From Leptofilum sp041987425 (GTDB lineage: Bacteria; Chloroflexota; Anaerolineae; Promineifilales; Promineifilaceae), in NCBI GenBank assembly GCA_041987425.1, contig JBHIWP010000002.1:21668-85667 (forward strand): a stretch of DNA of 64,000 nt. The letters run 5' to 3'. Of the stretch, positions 1 through 8,162 are shown piece by piece. The position numbers and the translations under genes were made by a program. The notes beneath the pieces were generated by a model. It had not been told where the DNA came from. It saw only the letters and a program-made list of their open reading frames with translations, and did not search any database. Numbering within the stretch: position 1 is the first letter of the stretch; the number at the start of each line of letters is the position of its first letter.

Positions 1-1684
1 CTGGGTCTGGCGACAATTCGGCCAATGCCAGCGCCCCTTCAAATGCAAGGTCTCTGTATGAATCAATGATTGCTTGATTAGCGGCGTCTATGGCTTCCTG
101 TGCGGCTTCTGCGTCCTCTATGCTGCCTGTATAAGCCGATCCCACCGCGCCCTGTGAGGCTTCAAGGTCGGCACGCTGGGCAATAAGCGCCTCCCGCTGG
201 CTGTCGCTCAAATCACCTTGCAGGGCTTGATACGCTGCCAGCCATTCCGCGCTGCCCTCATTGACAGTATTGAGAATTTCACGCATAGCCCCCTTTTGCT
301 CATCGCTCAAATCGGCGGCAAGCTGGGAATTAATAGAGGCAATCTGCCCGCTATTATCGCGTGTGGTCTGTACCCACTCCCCTTGTGCCCCGGCAAGCTG
401 TTGCTGGGCTTCTAGCAGTTGGCTAATCGCATCGCCAGCCCCGCCTAAATTTTGCAGTTGCCCTGCTATGGCCTGGCTGTAATTGCGTGCGGCGTTGGCA
501 GCCTCTTGCAAATGTGCGTAGTTCTGGATTAATACCCGGTCGTAGGATTCACCCTGCGCTACGGCCGCTTCATACGCAGCGGCGGCGGCTAAATTCTCTG
601 CTGAATTGGCTTCAGCAGCGGCGGCAACATCCCGATTGTATTGTGCCATCCGATCCATTTGCTCATTAAGCTGCTCGGCTTCCCCTGTTGCTTGCTTTAA
701 TGCAACAGCCTGATCGTACCATGCCCGCGTGGTCATGATGTCAAAGGTATGCACCCCGGCAGCATGTAGCATCTGCTGGTACTCTTCAAAACTACCAGCA
801 GTACGGCCGATGGACTCCATCACCTTTTGCTCACCCTCAATTGTGCGGGTTTGCGCTTTGGTGTAATCGCCTGTGGCTTCTGCCATAGCAAGGTTTCTAG
901 CCTCTACATCCTGAATGGCTTTGGAAAAGTCACCGTTTATCAATTGCACCCAAGGTAATAACCCTTCTGCTAGATGTTGCTTAAAAGCATCGGTAGATTC
1001 CCCCACCTTTACTTCTAAGCGTGCCCAGGCGTCCGCTTGGCTGTCAACATTGCCTCCCACCTGCTGAATAAGCTGATCGCCAGATTCAAGGACGGCGTTA
1101 AGTAACGCAACCTGCTTTTCTTCTGCCGTCAATGCCTCTACTGTTTTGCCTAGCTGCTGCGCGTATTTTTCGTTAGCCTCGCCAACCTTGACCACGATAC
1201 CCAGGTTGTCAAGAATGAGGGGAGAAGCGCGCTTGATACCTGTAGCGATACTGTCATACAGGAAAGCGGTATCGCCTAATTGCGGATTAAGTTTGTTGGA
1301 TGCTTTGGCGATTTCTAGCAGCTGCGGCGCATTGGCGGCTAGTTTCCCGGCAAGCTCATCACTCGCCCCGGCCGTGAGCTTAAGAAGCCCGGCCATAAGG
1401 TCAGCTTCCTTGATCGTGCCGCGTGCGGCCGCGCTCATGTTATCCAGCAGTCCAGGCGTCTTAAAAACTTCCTGATTCATTAGCTCAAATGAATCACGGA
1501 GCTGGTTCAGGTTGGCTCCCTCGCGTGATAGGTCAAAGGCTTTTTTGAACGTGGCCCCCATTGCTACCATGCCAGCAGTTACATTCTTGGCAGTGCCTAG
1601 CAAGTCATCAAGGCGTTGCCCGATACCCTTGATAGCATCGCTCCCTTGATCAACCTGTTTGACAACTAACCTAACTTCTGCCAC
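1..1684 (-). CDS. Tail tape measure protein (N-terminal 561 codons, partial)
   Basis: The reverse strand is open from a GTG at 1684 (AAAGGTAGG ribosome site eight bases upstream) to the window edge. The N-terminal 200 residues contain the tape-measure hallmark in which a cell of Lys-Arg-Ala-Ser-Pro-Leu-Ile-Leu-Asp-Asn-Leu-Gly-Ile is followed by Val-Lys-Val-Gly-Glu-Ala. After that the protein is Ala/Gln/Glu-rich and predicted alpha-helical, as expected for the ruler part. The protein sets tail length and is ejected with DNA. It overlaps the end of the frameshifted chaperone ORF by 14 bases, the usual arrangement. The C-terminus lies left of the window. The ORF has no ACGGCCGT copies, unlike the rest of the phage. 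Confidence 0.85.
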   Translation of the reverse strand, partial: MAEVRLVVKQVDQGSDAIKGIGQRLDDLLGTAKNVTAGMVAMGATFKKAFDLSREGANLNQLRDSFELMNQEVFKTPGLLDNMSAAARGTIKEADLMAGLLKLTAGASDELAGKLAANAPQLLEIAKASNKLNPQLGDTAFLYDSIATGIKRASPLILDNLGIVVKVGEANEKYAQQLGKTVEALTAEEKQVALLNAVLESGDQLIQQVGGNVDSQADAWARLEVKVGESTDAFKQHLAEGLLPWVQLINGDFSKAIQDVEARNLAMAEATGDYTKAQTRTIEGEQKVMESIGRTAGSFEEYQQMLHAAGVHTFDIMTTRAWYDQAVALKQATGEAEQLNEQMDRMAQYNRDVAAAAEANSAENLAAAAAYEAAVAQGESYDRVLIQNYAHLQEAANAARNYSQAIAGQLQNLGGAGDAISQLLEAQQQLAGAQGEWVQTTRDNSGQIASINSQLAADLSDEQKGAMREILNTVNEGSAEWLAAYQALQGDLSDSQREALIAQRADLEASQGAVGSAYTGSIEDAEAAQEAIDAANQAIIDSYRDLAFEGALALAELSPDP

Positions 1685-2275
1685 TGTTGATACCTACCTT
1701 TAATAGCCCCTGTTCTTGCAAGTCGCCTAACAACAAACGCTCATTGACAGTTAGGCCGGTATTGACCGCTTCTCCCTGCAATGAGCGAAATTTACTGACT
1801 ACCCGGTGGATGTTTCTCAAGGCTCTCATGCGGGTAAATTCTGTGTAATCTTGTTCATGTACACCACCGCTACGCGGTAGATGATAATCACCACAGAGCC
1901 AGGCCAATTCTAATTCGGGCGGCGGCGTGGCCTTGCTGTTTACTACACACTGCACCGTCGCCTCTATGAGTTTTTTGGCACGGCCTCCGCTTCTAGGCTG
2001 TTCATGTGCCGGGCGGTTTGGTTCCCTACCCACATCACAACATCAGCAACCTTAGGGCCGGTTTCTTTTTCAAGGTCTAGCTCTTTCGGATTAGGAACGG
2101 CTTCGCACTCCCATTCCTGATAAAGCGCCAAAAAGCCCAGCCATGTGCGAATGTAAACATCCTCACTGAAAAACCCGGTGGCATACACGCGCCCTCTGTA
2201 CCGTAGCTGCTGCCCTACTGTGGGCGCGTCCGGTAATGTGAAGCGTACGCCTAAATCTTCGTTGGTAAATTCCAT
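1671..2275 (-). CDS. Tail assembly chaperone, gpGT-like -1 frameshift product
   Basis: Slipping back one base on A_AAA_AAC (1970-1976) leaves the 0 frame after 102 codons and continues as Lys-Lys-Leu-Ile-Glu-Ala-Thr, giving a 201-residue fusion that stops at 1671. The extension has no good independent start; the nominal ORF start at 2033 lies inside the upstream gene. The tail part (about 99 residues) would be the T domain that binds tape measure and tail tube subunits in the lambda model. It ends 14 bases inside the tape measure gene. Confidence 0.72.
1964..2275 (-). CDS. Tail assembly chaperone, gpG-like short form
   Basis: This 103-residue ORF starts at ATG 2275 behind a GGGGG ribosome site. 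It follows the tail tube gene and precedes the tape measure, the conserved slot of gpG-type chaperones. It is acidic and predicted helical in its second half, and ends in Pro-Lys-Asn-Ser-stop. The last codons before the stop contain an A_AAA_AAC slip site, so it should be the abundant unshifted product. Family assignment rests on position and frameshift architecture, not on sequence recognition. Confidence 0.75.
   Translation of the reverse strand: MEFTNEDLGVRFTLPDAPTVGQQLRYRGRVYATGFFSEDVYIRTWLGFLALYQEWECEAVPNPKELDLEKETGPKVADVVMWVGNQTARHMNSLEAEAVPKNS
1970..1976 (-). promoter_or_regulatory. Programmed -1 frameshift slippery heptamer A_AAA_AAC
   Basis: On the minus strand the codons read CCA-AAA-AAC-TCA-TAG. 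The heptamer A AAA AAC is in the correct phase for tandem slippage, and the zero-frame stop lies two codons downstream. The -1 frame is open for 99 further codons. No downstream stem or pseudoknot was worked out. Confidence 0.75.
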
Positions 2276-2292
2276 TTGTGCCCCCTGATTGA

Positions 2293-2709
2293 TTACAGCG
2301 CCACGCTGGTATAGTCGAATCCATCGCCGCTCGTGCTGCGATATTCGGCCGTCCATGTTTGCAAGCCTACGGGAATGGATACGCTTACCGTCCCAATATT
2401 GGCCTCACCGGTGATGTACTGCCCACTTGCCAGCGTTACCTCAATCGTTTTGGTGGCACTGGTTCCTGCGGCTGCCAACGGCCCATAAATGCCGCGCGTG
2501 GTGCTGTTCATCATGCCCGTAAGCGTGATGCCCTTCACAGCGCCAATATCACGTTGTTCTGTTCTGTTGCTGTCACCCAGCCCGGTATCTTCCACCAGAC
2601 CATTACCGCCGTTAATCGTGGCGTTGGTTACATCTCCCGAAATGGTTGTCAATGTACCGGATGCGTTATCTACCCGGACGCCTGCTACATCACTTAATGC
2701 ATGGCTCAT
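2293..2709 (-). CDS. Major tail (tube) protein
   Basis: This 138-residue protein is rich in Thr, Ser, Gly and Val with alternating beta-strand pattern and few charges. That matches tail tube proteins that polymerise as rings. It contains a Lys-Thr-Ile-Glu-Val-Thr-Leu strand followed by Gly-Gln-Tyr near the middle. It lies immediately upstream of the frameshifted chaperone pair, the standard order tube-chaperones-tape measure. The start at 2709 overlaps the stop of the upstream small ORF by four bases. Assignment is by position and composition. Confidence 0.75.
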   Translation of the reverse strand: MSHALSDVAGVRVDNASGTLTTISGDVTNATINGGNGLVEDTGLGDSNRTEQRDIGAVKGITLTGMMNSTTRGIYGPLAAAGTSATKTIEVTLASGQYITGEANIGTVSVSIPVGLQTWTAEYRSTSGDGFDYTSVAL

Positions 2710-2894
2710 TCGTTCACCTCATCACTTTGTTCATATTCGGCTACGGCCGTTTCCAACCGTGCCAGCTTGGTATGATCGTATGTATCAAAGTGCCCCCCGC
2801 GCTCCTGTTGTGCCACAAGCGCCTGTTGTTTCTCTAAAGCTGCCAAAAGGTCAGCCGGTGCTTTACTCCTGGAAGCTGATCGTGATTTCTTCAT
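2706..2894 (-). CDS. Small basic/helical phage protein, unknown
   Basis: This 62-residue protein has a Lys/Arg/Ser N-terminus followed by a helix rich in Ala, Leu, Gln and Glu, predicted to be a short coiled coil. It overlaps the neighbour upstream by 32 bases and the tail tube gene by four, so it is probably translationally coupled. Its slot between tail completion and tube genes suggests a structural or assembly accessory. I do not recognise a family. Confidence 0.55.
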   Translation of the reverse strand: MKKSRSASRSKAPADLLAALEKQQALVAQQERGGHFDTYDHTKLARLETAVAEYEQSDEVNE

Positions 2895-3309
2895 TTACCG
2901 TTCCTATCATCGTCGCTACCAACCACTGCGGCGCGTCCGCTGGGTTTTGTGTAACCTCATTAACGGCCGTTACCTGTCCCTGCTGTACCGTGTTGCCCGT
3001 ATCGCCTAAGCGGGGATACTGGTCAAGGTTACTCAGAAGCGTGTTGTAATTGGCCTCTAAGTTGGTCAAGGTACTGCCATCGTCACGATACTTCTGCCAC
3101 ACCTCAATAATGGTTTGCCATACGTTTTGACGGTTCTTAAAGGTCAACATCTCCCGCGTATGGCTCCCCGGCTTAAGGATGACATAAACAGAAGCCTTGC
3201 CATTATCCAGAATGCGCCAATCTCCCCGGCTGGTGTTGTTCTCATCGTAGCCACTAATGGCCCGAATGCGCGTCAACCAAAGCGCCTCTACATCACTGTA
3301 GCCACTCAC
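2863..3309 (-). CDS. Probable tail completion / tail terminator protein
   Basis: This 148-residue protein lies between the head-tail connector and the tail tube gene, where siphoviruses place the tail terminator or neck protein. Residues Trp-Leu-Thr-Arg-Ile-Arg near the start, Val-Trp-Gln-Thr-Ile-Ile-Glu-Val-Trp-Gln in the middle and a beta-rich C-terminus fit an alpha-beta fold of this kind. It overlaps the upstream gene by four bases (ATGA). Function is inferred from order only. Confidence 0.55.
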   Translation of the reverse strand: MSGYSDVEALWLTRIRAISGYDENNTSRGDWRILDNGKASVYVILKPGSHTREMLTFKNRQNVWQTIIEVWQKYRDDGSTLTNLEANYNTLLSNLDQYPRLGDTGNTVQQGQVTAVNEVTQNPADAPQWLVATMIGTVNEEITISFQE

Positions 3310-3815
3310 GGATTGAACATCCTCCGTCTAAACATTGGCTGCTCTCTCACGGTGCTATCCGGGTCCGTGCGTTCGCCGTGCTTATTCATGGCCGTAAACG
3401 TCAAGGCGGCGCTGGCATCGTCGGCAACCGGCACGCCCTGATCGGCCCATGACGTTTTACGCTTCTGTACCCATTCAAAAGGGTCATCACCTAACAGTTC
3501 CCACAGTGACTTGTAGCGGCTATCCTCAGAGCCATCAAAACCTGTGGAGCGGGCGGTAAGCTCTACCATTGCCGCCGCCCGCGTCCTTACCCACAGGTCA
3601 CAAGAGCGTTTTGGACTGGCAACCGAAACGGGAATAGAGAAGCCGCAAGCGCGTATAGCGTCGTTTAAATCGGATGAAATGTCGTCAATAAATGCTTCCA
3701 CTTCTGACAGGCTGGGACGGCTGGCCTCATCAAATGTTGATTCGCCGTCCAAAAAGTGCCGGGTCAATGCCAGCACATCAGCCACAGAAGAGTAAGAACT
3801 CGCTTCAATCGCCAT
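3306..3815 (-). CDS. Head-tail connector-like protein
   Basis: This 169-residue protein has an N-terminal helical region (residues about 5-80) containing Ser-Glu-Val-Glu-Ala-Phe-Ile-Asp-Asp-Ile-Ser-Ser-Asp-Leu-Asn. That resembles the helical connector proteins that stack under the portal. A helix rich in Ala and Val around residues 78-95 and a conserved-looking Trp-rich stretch follow. Its place after the cargo genes and before the tail completion gene supports a connector role. The family match was judged by eye. Confidence 0.55.
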   Translation of the reverse strand: MAIEASSYSSVADVLALTRHFLDGESTFDEASRPSLSEVEAFIDDISSDLNDAIRACGFSIPVSVASPKRSCDLWVRTRAAAMVELTARSTGFDGSEDSRYKSLWELLGDDPFEWVQKRKTSWADQGVPVADDASAALTFTAMNKHGERTDPDSTVREQPMFRRRMFNP

Positions 3816-4018
3816 TATTTCTTGCCGCTGCCCCGCTTGCTCTTGCTGCTGCTTTTGGCCTTAGGCGTTACGTTTTCCTCTACAATGACGCCCTGTCGCC
3901 ACATGCGGCGGTGGGCTTCGTTACCTGCCTCAAAAGCGAATAGATCGCCTGCTTTGTATTCTTTGCCGTCAATTTTGGCCGTCTGGTGTGCTACTCGGAA
4001 CTGAACGTAATCACTCAT
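3815..4018 (-). CDS. Small phage protein with lysine-rich tail, unknown
   Basis: This 67-residue protein starts at 4018 and ends one base into the connector start (3815). It has a short beta-rich N-terminus and a C-terminal 15 residues of Lys, Ser and Gly only. A similar small protein with a basic tail often sits between capsid and connector genes in phages, but no function can be given. The start overlaps the FmdB-like gene end by eight bases. Confidence 0.55.
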   Translation of the reverse strand: MSDYVQFRVAHQTAKIDGKEYKAGDLFAFEAGNEAHRRMWRQGVIVEENVTPKAKSSSKSKRGSGKK

Positions 4019-4274
4019 TTAGATACTTGCCCCTTGCCTCTTGTTTGGCGATATGCGCCGCCCGGTTGGCATCGTAGTTATCTAGTACCTCGCGTGCGGC
4101 TGGTCCTATGTTGTGTTCTTTGTGCGGTGGCAATCCACCCCACACCACGCTAGGCACCTGTGGCACGCGGCTCATGGCCTCGCCACAGTCGCACACGATA
4201 CCCGTAGAATAGAGCATCCTATGTAAAACCTCTTTGTAGTGAGATTCAGGGCACTTGTATACGTAAGTCGGCAT
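4011..4274 (-). CDS. FmdB-like zinc-ribbon protein with degenerate first knuckle
   Basis: This 87-residue protein opens Met-Pro-Thr-Tyr-Val-Tyr-Lys-Cys-Pro, as FmdB-family regulators do. The first metal knuckle has a single cysteine (C8) instead of a pair. The second, Cys-Asp-Cys-Gly (about residues 28-31), is kept, followed by Pro-Ser-Val-Val-Trp-Gly-Gly. Metal binding is therefore doubtful. The DNA encoding Tyr-Lys-Glu-Val-Leu-His is repeated at 10,557. It overlaps the methyltransferase stop by one base. Role unknown; phages often carry such short FmdB-like proteins. Confidence 0.6.
   Translation of the reverse strand: MPTYVYKCPESHYKEVLHRMLYSTGIVCDCGEAMSRVPQVPSVVWGGLPPHKEHNIGPAAREVLDNYDANRAAHIAKQEARGKYLNE
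4221..4238. repeat. 18-base direct repeat, copy A
   Basis: ATGTAAAACCTCTTTGTA is identical to 10,557-10,574, and identity continues on the flank (AGCAT three bases away). Here it is coding sequence in the FmdB-like gene (Tyr-Lys-Glu-Val-Leu-His). Confidence 0.85.
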
Positions 4275-4789
4275 TACCTTATCGCCTCCACTCTAAAATC
4301 ACGCCAGGGCCAATGGTGTAAGGCTGGCTTGACGTGTATGTTTCCCGCTTTAAATCCCGCGTCGATGAGCATTTGCGTCATGGTGTGCGGTGTGTATCCC
4401 CATAGATGTTGATAGTGCGGGTTGCCGTTTTGGTGTCCATAAATGGCGTACATATCATGAAACGGCCGTGGCTGCTGCGTAGTTGGAACCATCCCCAGCA
4501 GCGCCCTGGCTGCGTACTCTAAATTAGGCTGTTCGGTAATCAGCACCCCGCCCGGTTTCAATATCTGGTACACGGCCGTTACAAGCTTTACCGCGTCCCT
4601 GTGGTAAAGAAGCTCAATAAAGTGAATCATCTCTACACAATCCCACTGTTGCCCTGTTATCTGTTCGGGCAACGGCAAAGCAGGCGCGGCAATGTCGGCT
4701 CCCGCCTGTGGGTCAGCATCCAACGTCACCCAGCCCGCCGCGCGTAATCGGCTTGTTTCTCTCCCGCTGCCAATGTTAAGCCGGTTCAT
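4274..4789 (-). CDS. SAM-dependent methyltransferase, class I
   Basis: This 171-residue protein has the Rossmann-type methyltransferase layout. Leu-Asn-Ile-Gly-Ser-Gly (residues 4-9) is motif I, Leu-Asp-Ala-Asp (about 23-26) binds the ribose, and Trp-Asp-Cys-Val-Glu-Met is the motif IV region. Leu-Lys-Pro-Gly-Gly-Val-Leu-Ile (about 88-95) is the post-motif strand typical of the Methyltransf_11 group. In the glycosylation cassette it may methylate a sugar or a surface protein, but the substrate is not visible. It overlaps glf by 14 bases and the FmdB-like gene by one, so it is co-translated with them. Confidence 0.8.
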   Translation of the reverse strand: MNRLNIGSGRETSRLRAAGWVTLDADPQAGADIAAPALPLPEQITGQQWDCVEMIHFIELLYHRDAVKLVTAVYQILKPGGVLITEQPNLEYAARALLGMVPTTQQPRPFHDMYAIYGHQNGNPHYQHLWGYTPHTMTQMLIDAGFKAGNIHVKPALHHWPWRDFRVEAIR

Positions 4790-5786
4790 TAAGGATTCTC
4801 TTTACCAATGCCATGCCGTTGCCTATGGCCTGATGCATGTCCATGTAACGGTACGTCGCCAGCCGCCCGGCGAACAATAAGCCATCAGCTTTGGCCCGCT
4901 CTGCATACCGCTTGTGTAGCTCATTATTTTCCGGCGTGTTTATGGGATAAATGCGGTAGTTTGTGCCGTCGTAGGCTTGTGGGTATTCGGTGGTAACGGC
5001 CGTTTCCCGCCGGGGCTTCTGTCGATGTCCAAAGTATTGCCATTCCATTTGACGGGTATAGGTTGGCGTGTAATCGGTGTAATTCATGGTGGCACAGCCA
5101 ATGCCATGCTGTACGTGTTCTGTCTTCCAGGCGAGTGAGCGATAGGGCAAACGGCCGTATTCGTAACCATACAATGCGTCAAGTGAGCCGGTGTAAATCG
5201 TTCGCTTTGCGGTGGGGCAGTCATCGGGAAACGTTACGCCTAACTCCACTGGAATGCCCTTTAGCATGTTCTTTATCCATGCCGTGTATCCATGTTTAGG
5301 CATGGCTTGATAGCGGTCTGAAAAGTATCTGTCATCGTAATCGCTGCGAATAGGGATTCGGGCCAATATGCCACCGGGCAAATCGTCAATATCCATCCCC
5401 CACTGCTTGAATGAGTAACCAGCAAAGAACGATTGCCGAATAACGGCCGTTGCGTGTTGTTCGTCGCCATTTAAGCCTAGTTGGTGCAGAGTTAGCCTGT
5501 TCGGTGGCAAGCTGTACACGTTGCCCCGGTAATGCGCCTTGACGCGGTGTTCGTATGGTTCCCACTCGCTAAAGCGATTCACGAAGTTCCATATCGGCTT
5601 GTTGTTCGTGTGGAAGATGTGGCCCCCGTAGCGATTGATAAAATAATCCTCGCACGGATCATCATGGCAGTTGCCGCCAATATGATCGCGCTTGTCCACT
5701 ACCACGCAGGAAGCCCCCGCCTCAGTGAGCAACCTTGCCACTGTTGCCCCGGTCAATCCCGCCCCCACAATCAAAAAGTCAGTCAT
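4776..5786 (-). CDS. glf: UDP-galactopyranose mutase
   Basis: This 336-residue flavoprotein would convert UDP-galactopyranose to UDP-galactofuranose. The N-terminal FAD motif Gly-Ala-Gly-Leu-Thr-Gly (8-13), Val-Val-Asp-Lys-Arg at the strand end, and Ile-Gly-Gly-Asn-Cys are those of Glf. So are Tyr-Gly-Gly-His-Ile-Phe-His-Thr-Asn (about 53-61) and a later Phe-Lys-Gln-Trp-Gly segment. The size is slightly short of the usual 360-390 but the core looks complete. It is flanked by glycosyltransferases and sits inside the structural operon, so galactofuranose is probably placed on the virion or on the lysogen surface. Start 5786 overlaps the neighbour stop. Confidence 0.9.
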   Translation of the reverse strand: MTDFLIVGAGLTGATVARLLTEAGASCVVVDKRDHIGGNCHDDPCEDYFINRYGGHIFHTNNKPIWNFVNRFSEWEPYEHRVKAHYRGNVYSLPPNRLTLHQLGLNGDEQHATAVIRQSFFAGYSFKQWGMDIDDLPGGILARIPIRSDYDDRYFSDRYQAMPKHGYTAWIKNMLKGIPVELGVTFPDDCPTAKRTIYTGSLDALYGYEYGRLPYRSLAWKTEHVQHGIGCATMNYTDYTPTYTRQMEWQYFGHRQKPRRETAVTTEYPQAYDGTNYRIYPINTPENNELHKRYAERAKADGLLFAGRLATYRYMDMHQAIGNGMALVKRILNEPA

Positions 5787-6535
5787 TAGAAACGATGTCT
5801 AAACGCTATCGGCTCGTTGGCATACCACGCTACGCCGTCGGACATCCACACCCCAAACGGCAAACCGTAATGCTGGTGTGTATGAAACGTGAACGGCAAT
5901 ACAATGGAACTGTAGCCCTGTGCGGCAATCTCATAGCACACTAGCCACTGTTGCCGGGCGCGGTGTGCGAGTGTGTCACATGCCTTCTGCCAGTCTTGCA
6001 TATAGGCGCTGTACAGCCGTCGCCACGTTTTTGCTCTGGCTACCGTTACGCCAATGTTAAAGCACGGCTCACGGTAAATTTGCTCCCCCCAAAAGTTAGC
6101 TAATAATTTTTCGTCAACCTTTGGATGTAACCGCCGCGCTTCATCTATGAGCTTTTCATTAGGGCCGCTATTCCAGGCTACGCCTACTTCGTTATCTTCC
6201 CACGCCTCTAGCCAGCCCATTTCCTCAGTGGTAAACGGCCGTTGCAAGATAATGTCACCATCGCTGTAAATGATTAAATCGTCATCCTGCACACCGGGCA
6301 GTACCCGCAAAAAGGACCCATGCTGTACGCTATTGGTTCCCTCTGGTGCTCCGTCGTTCTGTTCGTGGCTAATGGTCAATGCCTGCACTTTGGGCAGTTC
6401 GTCAAGGTAGCCCGCTGGCACTTCACAGGCTACAGTAATGAGATAGACATCACCGGGAAAGAAGGCATTCACTGTCTTAAGGAACGGCCGTATTTTCTCT
6501 AGATAATCCTCTGTGGAGCTGCATACCAATTTCAT
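5786..6535 (-). CDS. GT-A type glycosyltransferase (GT8-like)
   Basis: The protein has about 249 residues from the ATG at 6535, chosen because GGGAGAGG lies eight bases upstream; the longer ORF start at 6553 has no ribosome site. The catalytic metal motif is seen as Ile-Tyr-Ser-Asp-Gly-Asp-Ile-Ile-Leu, a DxD within the usual hydrophobic context. A donor-binding Asn-Ile-Gly-Val region follows. Substrate cannot be read from the sequence; with glf next door UDP-Galf is a candidate donor. It overlaps the upstream transferase by four bases. Confidence 0.75.
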   Translation of the reverse strand: MKLVCSSTEDYLEKIRPFLKTVNAFFPGDVYLITVACEVPAGYLDELPKVQALTISHEQNDGAPEGTNSVQHGSFLRVLPGVQDDDLIIYSDGDIILQRPFTTEEMGWLEAWEDNEVGVAWNSGPNEKLIDEARRLHPKVDEKLLANFWGEQIYREPCFNIGVTVARAKTWRRLYSAYMQDWQKACDTLAHRARQQWLVCYEIAAQGYSSIVLPFTFHTHQHYGLPFGVWMSDGVAWYANEPIAFRHRF

Positions 6536-7404
6536 GTTAATAACCTCTCCCATTCGATAGCGGATTGAGCAACCGTGCCCAGTTTGTCTATTTGCCGTTC
6601 GCCGTAGCTTGCACCGTCAAGCCTTGTCAGCATCTCACCTGCGAACAAATCGCACATTCGATAGTCCAGGCCGTCAACCATCGGCAAACCACAGGCCCAC
6701 GCCGTGAGCGCCTTGTTGTTGCTCTTAACCTCTCCCCACGGTCCAGGGTAGGGGGGCAGCAGAGCAATATCATGAGAGGCCAATACCTCTACCTCTTTTT
6801 CTAGCGACCATTTAAGGTGGTAAATAGGGAATACATCGGAGAATTGAAAATACAAGTCAGGGCGATTGTCAAAGATGGTCAGTTCTATCTTGTACCCATT
6901 GGCTACTAATCTTTCCATGTTGGCTTTTGCCGCCCATAACGCTACTCGGTTAGCCGCAATGCCAAACCAGATAAAGCGCACAGGTGAAACGTCATTATGT
7001 TGTCGCTGCGTGTGAAAGTGGGACAGCTTCAATCTGTCGGGAATGCAGGTGGCTAAGTCTTCCCCGTACCATTGATTAAAATCAGTAGCCAGCGCTTCTG
7101 TACTGGCAACAACGGCCGTCATATGCCGGGCAATCTCTTTACACTCATTAGGTTGCCACCACCATGACGGGTCGCATACGTCCCAATAATGACGCACGTG
7201 TGGACTCGCTTTAATCAACGGCAGATTCGCCGTCTTTTGCCATATGCAAATATCCCCCGGGTTGTCGTAAACCTCCGTCAGGTATTTCATCTCCAAATTA
7301 CCAACATCGTGCCCCCGCTCCCTTAGCGCCTCTGCTACCCAATATGCTCGCATCCGTGACGAAGCCCATTCAATAGGCCCGGCGGTTACAAAACAGATAT
7401 TCAT
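6532..7404 (-). CDS. GT-B type glycosyltransferase (GT4-like)
   Basis: The start at 7404 gives 290 residues beginning Met-Asn-Ile-Cys-Phe-Val-Thr-Ala-Gly, a first Rossmann strand, and overlaps the upstream stop by four bases (ATGA). Features include Ser-Ser-Arg-Met-Arg-Ala-Tyr near the N-terminus, an internal second domain with Phe-Ile-Trp-Phe-Gly, and a C-terminal Ser-Asn-Asn-Lys-Ala-Leu-Thr-Ala-Trp-Ala-Cys-Gly-Leu-Pro. The last is where GT4 enzymes carry their donor-binding Glu-x7-Glu region. It probably transfers an activated sugar to a phage or surface acceptor; substrate unknown. Confidence 0.72.
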   Translation of the reverse strand: MNICFVTAGPIEWASSRMRAYWVAEALRERGHDVGNLEMKYLTEVYDNPGDICIWQKTANLPLIKASPHVRHYWDVCDPSWWWQPNECKEIARHMTAVVASTEALATDFNQWYGEDLATCIPDRLKLSHFHTQRQHNDVSPVRFIWFGIAANRVALWAAKANMERLVANGYKIELTIFDNRPDLYFQFSDVFPIYHLKWSLEKEVEVLASHDIALLPPYPGPWGEVKSNNKALTAWACGLPMVDGLDYRMCDLFAGEMLTRLDGASYGERQIDKLGTVAQSAIEWERLLT

Positions 7405-8153
7405 TGTGACCCCTGGTGCTCTTGCCGCGCTTTTTGTACCTGCTCTCGTAAATGGTTCGACCACTCCCGCCGGATGCTTTCGGGTGTGCCGGAATAGTCA
7501 TCAGGTGACAACGGGTAACTAACAATGTGCTTAGGTCTCACATCAGGATCGCCCCACAGCGTAAACCCGGCACGCTTGCACAGCAGCGGATAACGAATAT
7601 CAGACCCCACCGGGTCTTTTGTCCCTCGCAATGGCGTGCCATCCGGCCATGTGTCCATGTCATCTTCGATTACTTCATGCTCCCCACATAAAGACGGCCG
7701 TACGGCTTCAATCATGGCCCGGTGCATGAGCATACAGCCCCAACCGCTTGCCCCCAGCTCGTGCAAGCGCCCGCGTTCGGGGTCATCTGTGAACGGCATA
7801 AGCGGCCATTGCCCATCAAATGGCTCGAACCAAACGCTAAACATAGGGGCAAACCGACGTCGCATATACAAGCCGCTAACGTAAGGCAGGCCATGCGAAC
7901 GTAGCCGCTCTAATGTGTCGGCTTCAAATATCATGTCATGGTCAAGCAGTAGAATGTAATCGTGTTCGGAGGATAGAAATTCGTTAATGTGGAGCTGCCG
8001 CGCTTCGTATCCCTTTGTCGCCATTTTGAAGCGGGGGATACTGTCCCCATCACGGCGCTGCAAATTCATGATAGATAGTACAGAGTGTACGGGGATTGTG
8101 TCAGGCCCAACAACGCCAATATAGGCGCTGCCGGTGTAGGTCTTTTTCATCAT
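7401..8153 (-). CDS. GT-A type glycosyltransferase
   Basis: The start at ATG 8153 follows GGGGGC; the longer ORF (8219) reads through the stem-loop and is unlikely. The protein of about 250 residues carries Tyr-Ile-Leu-Leu-Leu-Asp-His-Asp-Met, a DxD on a hydrophobic strand. It also has Gly-Ala-Ser-Gly-Trp-Gly-Cys-Met-Leu-Met and, later, Glu-Asp-Asp and a Lys-His-Ile-Val segment expected of a metal-binding His. Similar proteins occur in tailed-phage structural operons. It is the first gene after the capsid-distal hairpin and therefore the head of the glycosylation cassette. Confidence 0.75.
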   Translation of the reverse strand: MMKKTYTGSAYIGVVGPDTIPVHSVLSIMNLQRRDGDSIPRFKMATKGYEARQLHINEFLSSEHDYILLLDHDMIFEADTLERLRSHGLPYVSGLYMRRRFAPMFSVWFEPFDGQWPLMPFTDDPERGRLHELGASGWGCMLMHRAMIEAVRPSLCGEHEVIEDDMDTWPDGTPLRGTKDPVGSDIRYPLLCKRAGFTLWGDPDVRPKHIVSYPLSPDDYSGTPESIRREWSNHLREQVQKARQEHQGSQ

Positions 8154-8162
8154 TGTGCCCCC

